In this document: positions 1-5,754 of the stretch, one piece after another
Layout: each line of letters starts with the position of its first letter
How positions within the stretch are numbered: the first letter of the stretch is position 1
NCBI GenBank assembly: GCA_903930725.1
Contig: CAIYZW010000390.1
Location: forward strand, 1 to 6,633
Direction of reading: 5' to 3'
From: an uncultured Bacteroidota bacterium
GTDB taxonomy: Bacteria; Bacteroidota; Bacteroidia; Bacteroidales; 4484-276
DNA: 6,633 nt
The notes under the pieces: model-generated
Database searches by the model: none
What the model was told of the DNA's origin: nothing
What the model saw: the letters and a program-made list of their open reading frames with translations, nothing else
Program-made: the position numbers and the translations under genes

Positions 1-308
1 ACGACAATATTGTCATCAGGCATGGAAGGGTTCGTGCAGGTTATGCCTGTGGAGAAATACTTTTTGGCCAGGCAGGAAATTCAGGCAAAAGAAAGGGGAT
101 CATCCATATTATCGGTGAACGTCCGGGATCGGGGCATCATAACTATTCGGCCTATATAACGGCTGCTTCCGGAAATACCTGGAACACCAAAGGACTTGTA
201 GATCATGACATTACCCGCGTGGTTTCGGGAATTTCCGACACTTCCCTCAAACCCGATCTGGCGGTAACCGACACCGTAAGAATTTTTAATGCGCTTTTTA
301 CAGCGTAA
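1..308 (+). CDS. eutC: Ethanolamine ammonia-lyase small subunit, C-terminal part (5' truncated by window)
   Basis: The first whole codon is at 3 and the stop TAA is at 306-308, so 101 C-terminal residues are visible. EutC is the small subunit of the adenosylcobalamin-dependent lyase that splits ethanolamine into acetaldehyde and ammonia in the cytoplasm; it pairs with EutB. Seen here: HGRVRAGYACGEILFG, then IIGERPGSGHH (the family's IGERPG block), a YSAYIT strand, and DHDITRVVSGISDTSLKP, which lines up with the DADRNCISNI...GLS region of enterobacterial EutC. EutC is usually near 250-300 residues, so roughly the last third to two fifths is present. The expected partner eutB would lie to the left, outside the window. 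No eut gene follows, so this is probably the last gene of its operon. The assignment rests on remembered motif patterns. A divergent B12-enzyme subunit is the main alternative. Confidence 0.8.
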   Translation, partial: DNIVIRHGRVRAGYACGEILFGQAGNSGKRKGIIHIIGERPGSGHHNYSAYITAASGNTWNTKGLVDHDITRVVSGISDTSLKPDLAVTDTVRIFNALFTA

Positions 309-398
309 ACTAAACGACCTGAGTGCAGCAGGATTAAATTCGTCCGTCATTAATAATTCACAAAAGGCAAATGAGCAAATTCTAAAAAGTAGTTGATG

Positions 399-426
399 TT
401 GGAAAAGACCAGCCATAGTATTTTTG
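399..426 (+). promoter_or_regulatory. Weak Bacteroidota-type promoter candidate upstream of the nitronate monooxygenase gene
   Basis: TATTTTTG at 419-426 fits the -7 consensus TAnnTTTG, with TTG at 399-401 after a 17-bp spacer. Transcription would begin near 433 and leave a leader of about 215 nt before the ATG at 648. The -7 box sits inside a small inverted repeat, ATAG (415-418) / CTAT (427-430), followed by a T-rich run. The same bases could therefore be a weak terminator for eutC instead. In AT-rich DNA such matches arise easily by chance. Confidence 0.25.
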
Positions 427-437
427 CTATCCTGTTT

Positions 438-624
438 TTATTTTGGAAGAATCATCAATTCGCGTTTTACCGTTTTATCCTGTGATAGTAAAAATTAGAT
501 CCTCCTGATTTACTACATCAAAACCGATCGTTACATTTTTAATGGAAGTGCCGAAACTCACCGCGACAGTGGGAAAACGGAGATCAGGAAATGAGTAAAC
601 TCCGGGGAAAATCAATAAAAGCAT
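438..624 (-). pseudogene. Possible frameshifted remnant of a small secreted protein
   Basis: Read on the minus strand from ATG at 624-622, the frame gives MLLLIFPGVYSFPDLRF, a hydrophobic start resembling a signal peptide, then a beta-strand-like stretch (SIKNVTIGFDVVNQEDLIFTITG) and a stop TAA at 477-475. Skipping one base at 477 moves into a second frame reading KTVKRELMILPK before a stop TAA at 440-438. That lysine-rich tail is more protein-like than random sequence and resembles the ends of secreted Bacteroidota proteins. A TTG at 657 could extend the start to 60 residues, but it would overlap the divergent gene at 648. No family is recognised. It may be a decayed gene, a sequencing error in a short real gene, or chance. 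It is the only coding hint in the 309-647 gap. Confidence 0.2.
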
Positions 625-647
625 AAACCAAAACTGACTAGAAATAA

Positions 648-1589
648 ATGAAAACAAAAATCACAGAACTTTTCGGGATAAAATACCCGATTATCCAGGC
701 AGGAATGATCTGGTGCTCGGGATGGAAATTAGCTTCGGCGGTTTCAAATGCCGGCGGGCTTGGCCTCATTGGTGCCGGCTCGATGTATCCTGATGTTTTT
801 GAGCATCACATCAAAAAGATGAAAGCCACCACCATCAAACCCTGGGGTGTAAACCTACCGCTGCTTTACCCGCAGATGGACGAAATCGTGAAGATTGTTT
901 TAAACGAAAAAGTAAAGATTGTGTTTACCTCGGCAGGAAATCCAAAAAAATGGACAGGTTTGTTTAAAGAAAATGGAATTACGGTGGTTCACGTGATTGC
1001 CAATGCAAAATTTGCCGTCAAGTCGCAGGAAGCCGGTGTGGATGCTATTGTTGCCGAAGGTTTTGAAGCCGGTGGCCACAATGGCGCCGAGGAAACTACT
1101 ACGATGGCCTTGATTCCATTGATCAGGAAAACCGTAAATATCCCGTTGATTGCTGCCGGTGGAATTGCCACAGGCCGCCAAATGCTTGCTGCTTTTGCGC
1201 TTGGCGCTGATGGTGTGCAGGTGGGAAGTCGTTTTGCAGCTTCTGACGAATCGTCGGCACACCCCGTTTTTAAACAAAAAATCATCGAAGCCAAGGATGG
1301 CGACACCAAACTTACTTTGAAACAATTGGTTCCCGTCCGCCTTATCCGAAATAAATTTCTAAATGAAGTTGACGAAATGGAAACCCGTGGGGCTTCCTTG
1401 GAAGAACTGAAATCGCACCTGGGGCATGGCCGCGCCAAACTCGGCATGTTTGAAGGAAACCCCGATGATGGCGAACTCGAAATCGGACAGGTTTCGGCAC
1501 TTATCAACGAAATTAAACCTGCTGCACTGATTTTGGAAGAAATGATGGAAGAGTTTGAGGTGGCAAGAAAAGAAATAGCTTTGATGTAA
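648..1589 (+). CDS. Nitronate monooxygenase / FabK-like FMN-dependent oxidoreductase
   Basis: This is a complete 313-residue TIM-barrel flavoprotein of the nitronate monooxygenase (formerly 2-nitropropane dioxygenase) family, which also contains the enoyl-ACP reductase FabK. Seen: the N-terminal GIKYPIIQAGM (10-20), NAGGLGLIGAGSM (34-46), and EGFEAGGHNG (137-146) with the conserved active-site His144. The FMN phosphate-binding region follows: IAAGGIATGRQM (168-179) and ALGADGVQVGSRF (184-196). The C-terminal part holds VPVRLIRNKF (228-237) and LGMFEGNPDDGELEIGQVSALI (265-286), a tail typical of the FabK-like branch. Length is normal and the protein is cytoplasmic, with no signal peptide. Members oxidise alkyl nitronates with O2, or reduce enoyl-ACP with NAD(P)H. 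Sequence alone does not decide which, and no fatty-acid synthesis gene is adjacent. The ATG at 648 is chosen because the family start begins immediately; its leader is A-rich without a Shine-Dalgarno. It appears to be a single-gene unit. Confidence 0.9.
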   Translation: MKTKITELFGIKYPIIQAGMIWCSGWKLASAVSNAGGLGLIGAGSMYPDVFEHHIKKMKATTIKPWGVNLPLLYPQMDEIVKIVLNEKVKIVFTSAGNPKKWTGLFKENGITVVHVIANAKFAVKSQEAGVDAIVAEGFEAGGHNGAEETTTMALIPLIRKTVNIPLIAAGGIATGRQMLAAFALGADGVQVGSRFAASDESSAHPVFKQKIIEAKDGDTKLTLKQLVPVRLIRNKFLNEVDEMETRGASLEELKSHLGHGRAKLGMFEGNPDDGELEIGQVSALINEIKPAALILEEMMEEFEVARKEIALM

Positions 1590-1714
1590 AACCCACGCTG
1601 ATAAGCCAGCCAACATGTGGGCCACTCCAAACTAACGTACCTCAATGAACGGCAAAAATTGATGAAATTGATTTTTTATTTCCATATTTTTTGAATTACA
1701 AATTGAAGGATGTT

Positions 1715-1755
1715 CAAGGTGGCATTGCAAATGTCACTTTGTAAAGGGGACTTTA
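1715..1755 (+). other. Two adjacent hairpins between the oxidoreductase and secreted-protein genes
   Basis: The first hairpin pairs 1715-1726 with 1730-1741: a 12-bp stem around a 3-nt loop (GCA). Two of its pairs are G-U (1718/1738 and 1722/1734), so the fold is better in plus-strand RNA than in minus-strand RNA, where they become A-C mismatches. The second starts at the next base: TAAAG (1742-1746), loop GGGA, CTTTA (1751-1755). There is no long T-tract after either. They lie about 125 nt after the oxidoreductase stop and upstream of the promoter-like box at 1827, so they fit best at the 3' end of the oxidoreductase transcript as a terminator or stabilising structure. The remainder of the 1590-1879 spacer is AT-rich with no gene that I can support. 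Confidence 0.4.
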
Positions 1756-1826
1756 ACCCAAAATCAATAGTTTTGAAACTGGATTCATTTTCTTTGAATT
1801 TTCATTCCTGTTTAAGAAAATTCATT

Positions 1827-1834
1827 TACTTTTG
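1827..1834 (+). promoter_or_regulatory. Bacteroidota -7 box candidate for the secreted-protein gene
   Basis: TACTTTTG matches the -7 consensus TAnnTTTG and sits 45 bp before the ATG at 1880, which would give a short leader of about 40 nt. The -33 side is poor: only CTG at 1808-1810 lies at a suitable distance, and the nearest TTTG (1793-1796) is 30 bp away. The box overlaps the TTG at 1832, which argues against that TTG as a start codon. Confidence 0.4.
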
Positions 1835-1879
1835 AACAAAGCTTTACATGCTTTTGTTTTAATAGCAAAATCTAAAATC

Positions 1880-3103
1880 ATGAACAGAATTTTACTTTAC
1901 ATCGCTGTATTTATGCTCATCAGTATGGGCAGCAACGCTCAGATAAAACTCGTTGGGGCAGCCAATAATTTTGAAACAGGTAAGATTGACATTGTTAAAT
2001 GGCAGGCGCTTGATCCTGAATCGTTAATTGTTCATTCTTCGATTCTTGACGGATATTATTTTGCCACATCAGCCTTCGATTCATACAACAGCAATTATTA
2101 CATTACCGGAATTTCGGGTGATAGTGCGGGTTTGTATTCTTTTAATACGATTACAAATCAGGAGAATCTGGTTGGGGGATCAATGTACACCAATATTTCA
2201 GAGTTTGATATGAGCACCGGAAAAATGTACAACCTCAAAATGGAAACTGAAGAATACATCAGTATTTACGAATTTGACATCACCACCAATCAGGACAGCC
2301 TGATTGGTGTGATTTATGAACCTGGTGCAAACGGGATTATTGTTGATGCCATTGGTTTTGATGCCAACAATGGGATTTTGTACTATGTAGGTTTCACCAA
2401 CGATCCTGCTTTATGTTTGTATGCAGTGCCCGTCAGGGACGATCAGTTTTCGTTCACCAAAACAATACTCAACCCAACAGCAGCGCCTTTTAACATTATC
2501 ACCAGTGTTAATTTCGACAATGTTAACGAAATTATTTTTGCGCGTAATGCAACTTATGATTCCACCTTTACCTACACGGGAAGTAGTATTGTAGAGATTG
2601 ATAAAACTACCGGTGATATTATTACGAGAGGGGAACTTGTCGAATTTCCATATTTCGTTGGTGGTTCATCTTCATTTGATCAAAATACCGGAAGCTTTTT
2701 ACTGGTTGGAATTGACACCAGCAATATGGCTAAAATGATAGTTTTCGACACGTATGACAATACCTATATTTCAGGTTTCGTTCCTGGAAATGTTTCCGAA
2801 ATTGTGTGCGATAATACCAGTTTCGTGCAGCTCAATTATATCGCCACCGGTGTAAAAACTGAAAATGCAATTAATTTCAGCCTTTCTCCAAACCCGGTTT
2901 CCGAAAAACTTACAATCAATCATGCATTTTCGGGCAAAGTAACAGTTCAGCTCATCTCTGCAAGTGGAAATCTTGTTTTGGTGCAGGATTTTATCGAAAG
3001 CAGCAAAATCGAATTGAACCTGGCAGCCTTTGCTCCCGGAATTTACCTTGTAAATCTGATATCATCGGGTAAAACGGTTTCTGAGAAGATTATGGTAAAG
3101 TAA
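1880..3103 (+). CDS. Secreted repeat (beta-propeller-like) protein with type IX secretion sorting domain
   Basis: The protein has 407 residues from the ATG at 1880. Residues 1-20 (MNRILLYIAVFMLISMGSNA, before QIKL) form a clear signal peptide. The frame is open to a TTG at 1832, but that would put 16 residues ahead of the signal peptide, so ATG 1880 is preferred. The body (about 25-325) repeats a pattern like xFDxxxGxxYxxG...LYxFDxxTN, with the FD pairs at 66, 109, 160, 212 and 266 (43-54 residue steps), suggesting five or more blades of a beta-propeller. Residues 332-407 (SLSPNPVSEKLTI ... FAPGIYLVNLISSGKTVSEKIMVK) match the type A Por/T9SS C-terminal sorting domain (TIGR04183 type), so the protein should be exported by Sec, then carried across the outer membrane by T9SS and released or anchored. 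No catalytic motif is seen. Ligand and role are unknown. Confidence 0.88.
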   Translation: MNRILLYIAVFMLISMGSNAQIKLVGAANNFETGKIDIVKWQALDPESLIVHSSILDGYYFATSAFDSYNSNYYITGISGDSAGLYSFNTITNQENLVGGSMYTNISEFDMSTGKMYNLKMETEEYISIYEFDITTNQDSLIGVIYEPGANGIIVDAIGFDANNGILYYVGFTNDPALCLYAVPVRDDQFSFTKTILNPTAAPFNIITSVNFDNVNEIIFARNATYDSTFTYTGSSIVEIDKTTGDIITRGELVEFPYFVGGSSSFDQNTGSFLLVGIDTSNMAKMIVFDTYDNTYISGFVPGNVSEIVCDNTSFVQLNYIATGVKTENAINFSLSPNPVSEKLTINHAFSGKVTVQLISASGNLVLVQDFIESSKIELNLAAFAPGIYLVNLISSGKTVSEKIMVK

Positions 3104-3126
3104 GGAGGAATTATACAAATGGCATT

Positions 3127-3157
3127 TTTGTTAGGTTTTAGTAATTTTTTACCTTTG
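3127..3157 (+). promoter_or_regulatory. Strong Bacteroidota-type promoter of the DUF433/DUF5615 pair
   Basis: TTTG (3127-3130), a 19-bp spacer and TACCTTTG (3150-3157) fit the Bacteroidota consensus TTTG / TAnnTTTG at near-ideal spacing. Transcription should start around 3163-3166, just ahead of the ATG at 3174, giving a very short leader and making the pair an independent unit within the 70-bp gap after the secreted-protein gene. Confidence 0.65.
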
Positions 3158-3173
3158 ACAAAATTCTCTGCAA

Positions 3174-3404
3174 ATGAAAAATCTTTTAAACAGAATTACC
3201 ACAAACCCTGAAATTTGTCATGGTAAACCTTGTATCAGGGGCATGAGGTGGCCGGTTGAAGTAATTATTGATATGTTAGGTTCAGGCATGACCACCGAGC
3301 AAATACTCGACGATCACAAAGAATTGGAAAAAGACGACATTTTAGCAAGTTTGAATTTTGCAAAATTGTATTTGCGCGGTCACTCAATTAAAGACGTTGC
3401 CTGA
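3174..3404 (+). CDS. DUF433 family protein, predicted antitoxin
   Basis: This 76-residue protein shows the DUF433 pattern: ITTNPEICHGKPCIRGMRWPVEVIIDMLGSGMTTEQILDDH (8-48), then a helix LEKDDILASLNFAKLYLRG (51-69). The family has a helix-turn-helix-like fold and is often encoded directly before a PIN-like DUF5615 gene, where it is predicted to act as a type II antitoxin that neutralises the nuclease and may repress its own operon. Length is normal. The stop TGA (3402-3404) shares its last base with the ATG of the next gene, indicating translational coupling. It has its own promoter just upstream. The DNA-binding and antitoxin roles come from family context and gene order, not from residues that prove activity. 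Confidence 0.85.
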   Translation: MKNLLNRITTNPEICHGKPCIRGMRWPVEVIIDMLGSGMTTEQILDDHKELEKDDILASLNFAKLYLRGHSIKDVA

Positions 3405-3766
3405 TGAAGTTTCTGTGTGATGTTCATATTGCCTTCAAATTGGTTGCCTACTTTAAGTCTCTTGGTTTTGAGGCTGTTCATGTAAATGAAATTTTGGACA
3501 AGTCAGAGACAAAGGATTCGGATATCTGTAAATATGCAGACCAGGGTGACTTTATCGTTGTTACAAAAGACGCAGATTTCAGGGATTCATATTTCATAAA
3601 GCGAACTCCAAAAAAGCTTATTAAAATTAATTTAGGAAACATCCCAAACCAGGATTTAATAGTCATTTTTGCAGAAAATATAAACGCAATTCAGAAACTT
3701 AATTCGATGCCCAATTTTTTGGTTGAAATTGATAAAGATAACATCAATCTTATCGAAATGGAATAA
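3404..3766 (+). CDS. DUF5615 (Mut7-C/PIN-like) protein, predicted toxin nuclease
   Basis: This 120-residue protein begins MKFLCDVHIAFKLVAYFKSLGFEAVHVNEI, the first strand and helix of the DUF5615 PIN-like fold with Asp6 at the usual acidic position. Further acidic residues follow: Glu29, Asp38/Asp40 in the SETKDSDI stretch, and Asp56/Asp58 in VVTKDADF (52-59). A KLIKINLGNI strand (71-80) comes next. PIN-like enzymes use such an acidic cluster to hold metal and cut RNA. The common DEN start motif is DVH here, which I recall from other Bacteroidota members. It overlaps the DUF433 gene by one base, so the two are co-translated as an antitoxin-first module. The RNA target cannot be read from sequence. 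The protein is cytoplasmic, with no transmembrane segment. The gene is intact. Confidence 0.82.
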   Translation: MKFLCDVHIAFKLVAYFKSLGFEAVHVNEILDKSETKDSDICKYADQGDFIVVTKDADFRDSYFIKRTPKKLIKINLGNIPNQDLIVIFAENINAIQKLNSMPNFLVEIDKDNINLIEME

Positions 3767-3913
3767 TGCACCATGTTGGAAGTTTAGTGAAACTATCAGC
3801 GAAATCATATAACCAGCCATTTTTCAAAAAGAAATGATAAAGGAGTTTTGAGTAAGCTACTCTGGAGACAGACAATATTGATTCTGAACCAAATACCATC
3901 TGAATTCAAAATT

Positions 3914-3943
3914 CAAATTGTCGAATTACCAAATTGTCGAATT
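3914..3943 (-). repeat. Two-copy 16-bp tandem repeat at the 3' end of the ABC-F gene
   Basis: CAAATTGTCGAATT occurs at 3914-3927 and again at 3930-3943, a period of 16 bp. The array is flanked by GAATTC at 3902-3907 and 3939-3944, with a further AATTC between them. It ends two bases before the ABC-F stop codon. The convergent gap (3767-3945) otherwise holds only small weak hairpins, such as AGTTT/AAACT at 3781-3794, and no gene. Orientation is nominal. Confidence 0.75.
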
Positions 3944-3945
3944 CC

Positions 3946-5556
3946 CTAATACAATTTCTCCCGTTGTTCCTTTAACTTCTCATCGCTGATGTAATCGTCG
4001 TAAGCGGAAAGCTTATCAATCATGCCTTTTGGGCCGATTTCGATAACACGGTTGCAAACGGTCTGGATAAATTCGTGGTCGTGCGATGACATCAGAATGT
4101 TGCCCTTAAATTTGATGAGCGTATTGTTGAAAGCCTGGATAGATTCGAGATCGAGGTGGTTGGTGGGCGAATCGAGCAGCATCACGTTGGCGTTGCGGAT
4201 CATCATGCGGGCAATCATGCAGCGCACCTTTTCGCCACCCGAAAGGACGTCAACATTTTTATAGATTTCTTCACCCGAAAACAGCATTTTTCCCAAAAAA
4301 CCACGGAGGTACAAATCCGAAGTATCCGTCGAGAATTGCCCCAGCCAGTCGGTCAGGCTGATTGATTTTTGGAATAAATGATCGTATTCCATCGGGAGAT
4401 AGGCTTTGAGGATGGTTTGTCCCCATTCAAAAGTCCCGCCGTCGGGCGTATCATGGCCTTTCAGAATTTCGAAAAGGGCAGTCATGGCGCGGGTATCCCT
4501 GGAAAGGAAAACAATTTTATCGTCTTTTTGAAGGTTGAAATTCAGATTTTTGAAAAGCAATACGCCATTCAAACTTTTGGTGAGTCCCTTTACTTCGAGA
4601 ATATTATTTCCCGGCTCCCTTTCCGGGGTAAAAATAATACCGGGATATTTGCGGGTTGAAGGTTTTATTTCTTCGATGTTCAGCTTCTCGATCATCTTTT
4701 TACGGCTGGTTGTCTGCTTCGATTTTGAAGCATTCGCGCTGAACCGTGCAATAAATTCCATCAATTCCTTTTTGCGGTCTTCGGCTTTTTTGTTTTGGGT
4801 TTGTTGCTGCCTCAATGCAAGCTGGCTCGATTCGTACCAAAAAGTATAATTTCCGGGGAATTGCTGAATCCTGTTAAAATCAATATCAACAATGTGTGTA
4901 CAAATCGAATCGAGAAAGTGCCTGTCGTGCGAAACAACCAGCACGGTGTTGGTGAAGTCGGCAAGATAATTTTCGAGCCAGTTTACGGTGTCAAGGTCGA
5001 GGTCGTTGGTTGGCTCGTCGAGCAAAAGGTTGTCGGGTTTGCCAAAGAGCGCCTGAGCCAGCAGCACTTTCACCTTTTCTTTACCGTTTAACTCGTTCAT
5101 CAATTTATCGTGAAGGTCTTCTTTTACGCCAAGTCCGCTCAACAAGCTGGCAGCATCACTTTCGGCGTTCCAGCCATCCATTTCGGCAAATTTCTCTTCG
5201 AGTTCCGAGGCCCGGTGGCCGTCGTTTTCGGTAAAGTCGGTTTTAGCGTAGAGGGCATCTTTTTCGTTCATCACCGACCATAATTTTTCATGACCCATCA
5301 GAACGGTCGAAAGAACTGTGAAATCGTTGAATTCGGAGTGATTTTGTTTGAGAACTGATAGCCGCTCGCCAGGCCCAAACATTACGTTTCCTTTGGTGCC
5401 AACAACTTCACCATAAAGCATTTTCAGGAAGGTTGATTTTCCTGCGCCGTTGGCACCGATGATGCCGTAACAGTTGCCGGATGTGAATTTCATATTAACA
5501 TCCTGGAACAACACCCGTTTTCCAAATTGAATACCCAGGTTAGAAACTGTAATCAT
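3946..5556 (-). CDS. ybiT: ABC-F family ATPase, YbiT type, with asymmetric nucleotide sites
   Basis: This 536-residue protein has two ABC domains and no membrane segments, and aligns along its whole length with E. coli YbiT (about 530 residues). ABC-F proteins bind the ribosomal E site and modulate translation. Domain 1: Walker A GANGAGKST (34-42), degenerate signature LNGKE (156-160), Walker B LLLDEPT (177-183) with Glu181, and switch His210. The linker (about 240-300) carries FIARFSANASKSKQTTSRKK, a YbiT hallmark, in the position of the P-site tRNA-interacting motif. Domain 2: the Walker A position reads LSRDTRAMTA (351-360) and lacks Gly and Lys; the signature LSGGEK (438-443) is intact; Walker B is LLDSPT (460-465) with Ser463 instead of Glu; His492 is kept. 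The start is ATG at 5556, with an A/T-rich leader. The gene converges with the toxin-antitoxin pair. It could share a transcript with the peroxidase gene, but a 198-bp gap and its own promoter candidate make that uncertain. Confidence 0.93.
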   Translation of the reverse strand: MITVSNLGIQFGKRVLFQDVNMKFTSGNCYGIIGANGAGKSTFLKMLYGEVVGTKGNVMFGPGERLSVLKQNHSEFNDFTVLSTVLMGHEKLWSVMNEKDALYAKTDFTENDGHRASELEEKFAEMDGWNAESDAASLLSGLGVKEDLHDKLMNELNGKEKVKVLLAQALFGKPDNLLLDEPTNDLDLDTVNWLENYLADFTNTVLVVSHDRHFLDSICTHIVDIDFNRIQQFPGNYTFWYESSQLALRQQQTQNKKAEDRKKELMEFIARFSANASKSKQTTSRKKMIEKLNIEEIKPSTRKYPGIIFTPEREPGNNILEVKGLTKSLNGVLLFKNLNFNLQKDDKIVFLSRDTRAMTALFEILKGHDTPDGGTFEWGQTILKAYLPMEYDHLFQKSISLTDWLGQFSTDTSDLYLRGFLGKMLFSGEEIYKNVDVLSGGEKVRCMIARMMIRNANVMLLDSPTNHLDLESIQAFNNTLIKFKGNILMSSHDHEFIQTVCNRVIEIGPKGMIDKLSAYDDYISDEKLKEQREKLY

Positions 5557-5587
5557 TATATTTTGTGTTTATGTTGCTTGTTTTGGG

Positions 5588-5643
5588 CCATTCAGGAGAG
5601 ATTTAATTCTCAGTTTGCAGTGAAAACCGGGTTCCGGGAATGG
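5588..5643 (-). promoter_or_regulatory. Possible structured mRNA leader of the ABC-F gene
   Basis: In minus-strand RNA, CCATTC (5643-5638) can pair with GAATGG (5593-5588). Inside lie a CCGG-AAC-CCGG hairpin (5637-5627) and a GAGA/TCTC hairpin (5611-5598), together making a small three-way-junction shape. It lies between the promoter candidate near 5708 and the start codon at 5556. Arms are only 4-6 bp, so chance is quite possible. Some ABC-F genes in other bacteria are controlled by leader attenuation, which is the only reason to keep this entry. Confidence 0.25.
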
Positions 5644-5694
5644 ACTCATGTGTAAAATTTTAAGTCCTGAACCTTGATGAGCATCCGACTTGAT

Positions 5695-5724
5695 AAATTT
5701 GACGCTGCAAAAGTAGGCAAATTT
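5695..5724 (-). promoter_or_regulatory. Promoter candidate framed by an inverted repeat, upstream of the ABC-F gene
   Basis: On the minus strand, TACTTTTG (5715-5708) matches the -7 box TAnnTTTG. It is centred between the 7-bp arms AAATTTG (5695-5701) and CAAATTT (5718-5724), an operator-like layout. No TTG is found at the -33 distance, which weakens it. Transcription from here would give a leader of about 145 nt. It lies just after the stop of the upstream peroxidase gene at 5755. Confidence 0.35.
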
Positions 5725-5754
5725 TCTGGTTTTCGCTGAGGTACTAACTGATAA

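Noticed and set aside
415..440. ATAG/CTAT hairpin followed by T-rich sequence, considered as the eutC terminator
   Set aside because: A 4-bp AT-rich stem is too weak, and the same bases fit a -7 promoter box; it is noted under that entry only.
1592..1621. Hairpin CCCACGCTG / CAGC...GTGGG just after the oxidoreductase stop, considered as a terminator
   Set aside because: The stem is interrupted by a 6-nt bulge (CAACAT) and no T-run follows, so an intrinsic terminator is not supported.
989..1645. A long open frame on the minus strand opposite the oxidoreductase gene (up to 218 codons)
   Set aside because: It is antisense to a well-supported conserved protein, its composition is Ser/Ala/Pro-rich as expected for a shadow frame, and it has no recognisable domain.
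1832..1879. TTG start extending the secreted protein by 16 residues
   Set aside because: It would place a charged segment ahead of a normal signal peptide, and the TTG is part of the promoter-like box TACTTTTG.
3104..3211. A GGAGGA sequence (3104-3109) followed by ATG at 3119 and a 30-codon frame
   Set aside because: Shine-Dalgarno sites carry little weight in Bacteroidota, the frame overlaps both the strong promoter and the DUF433 gene, and the peptide looks random.
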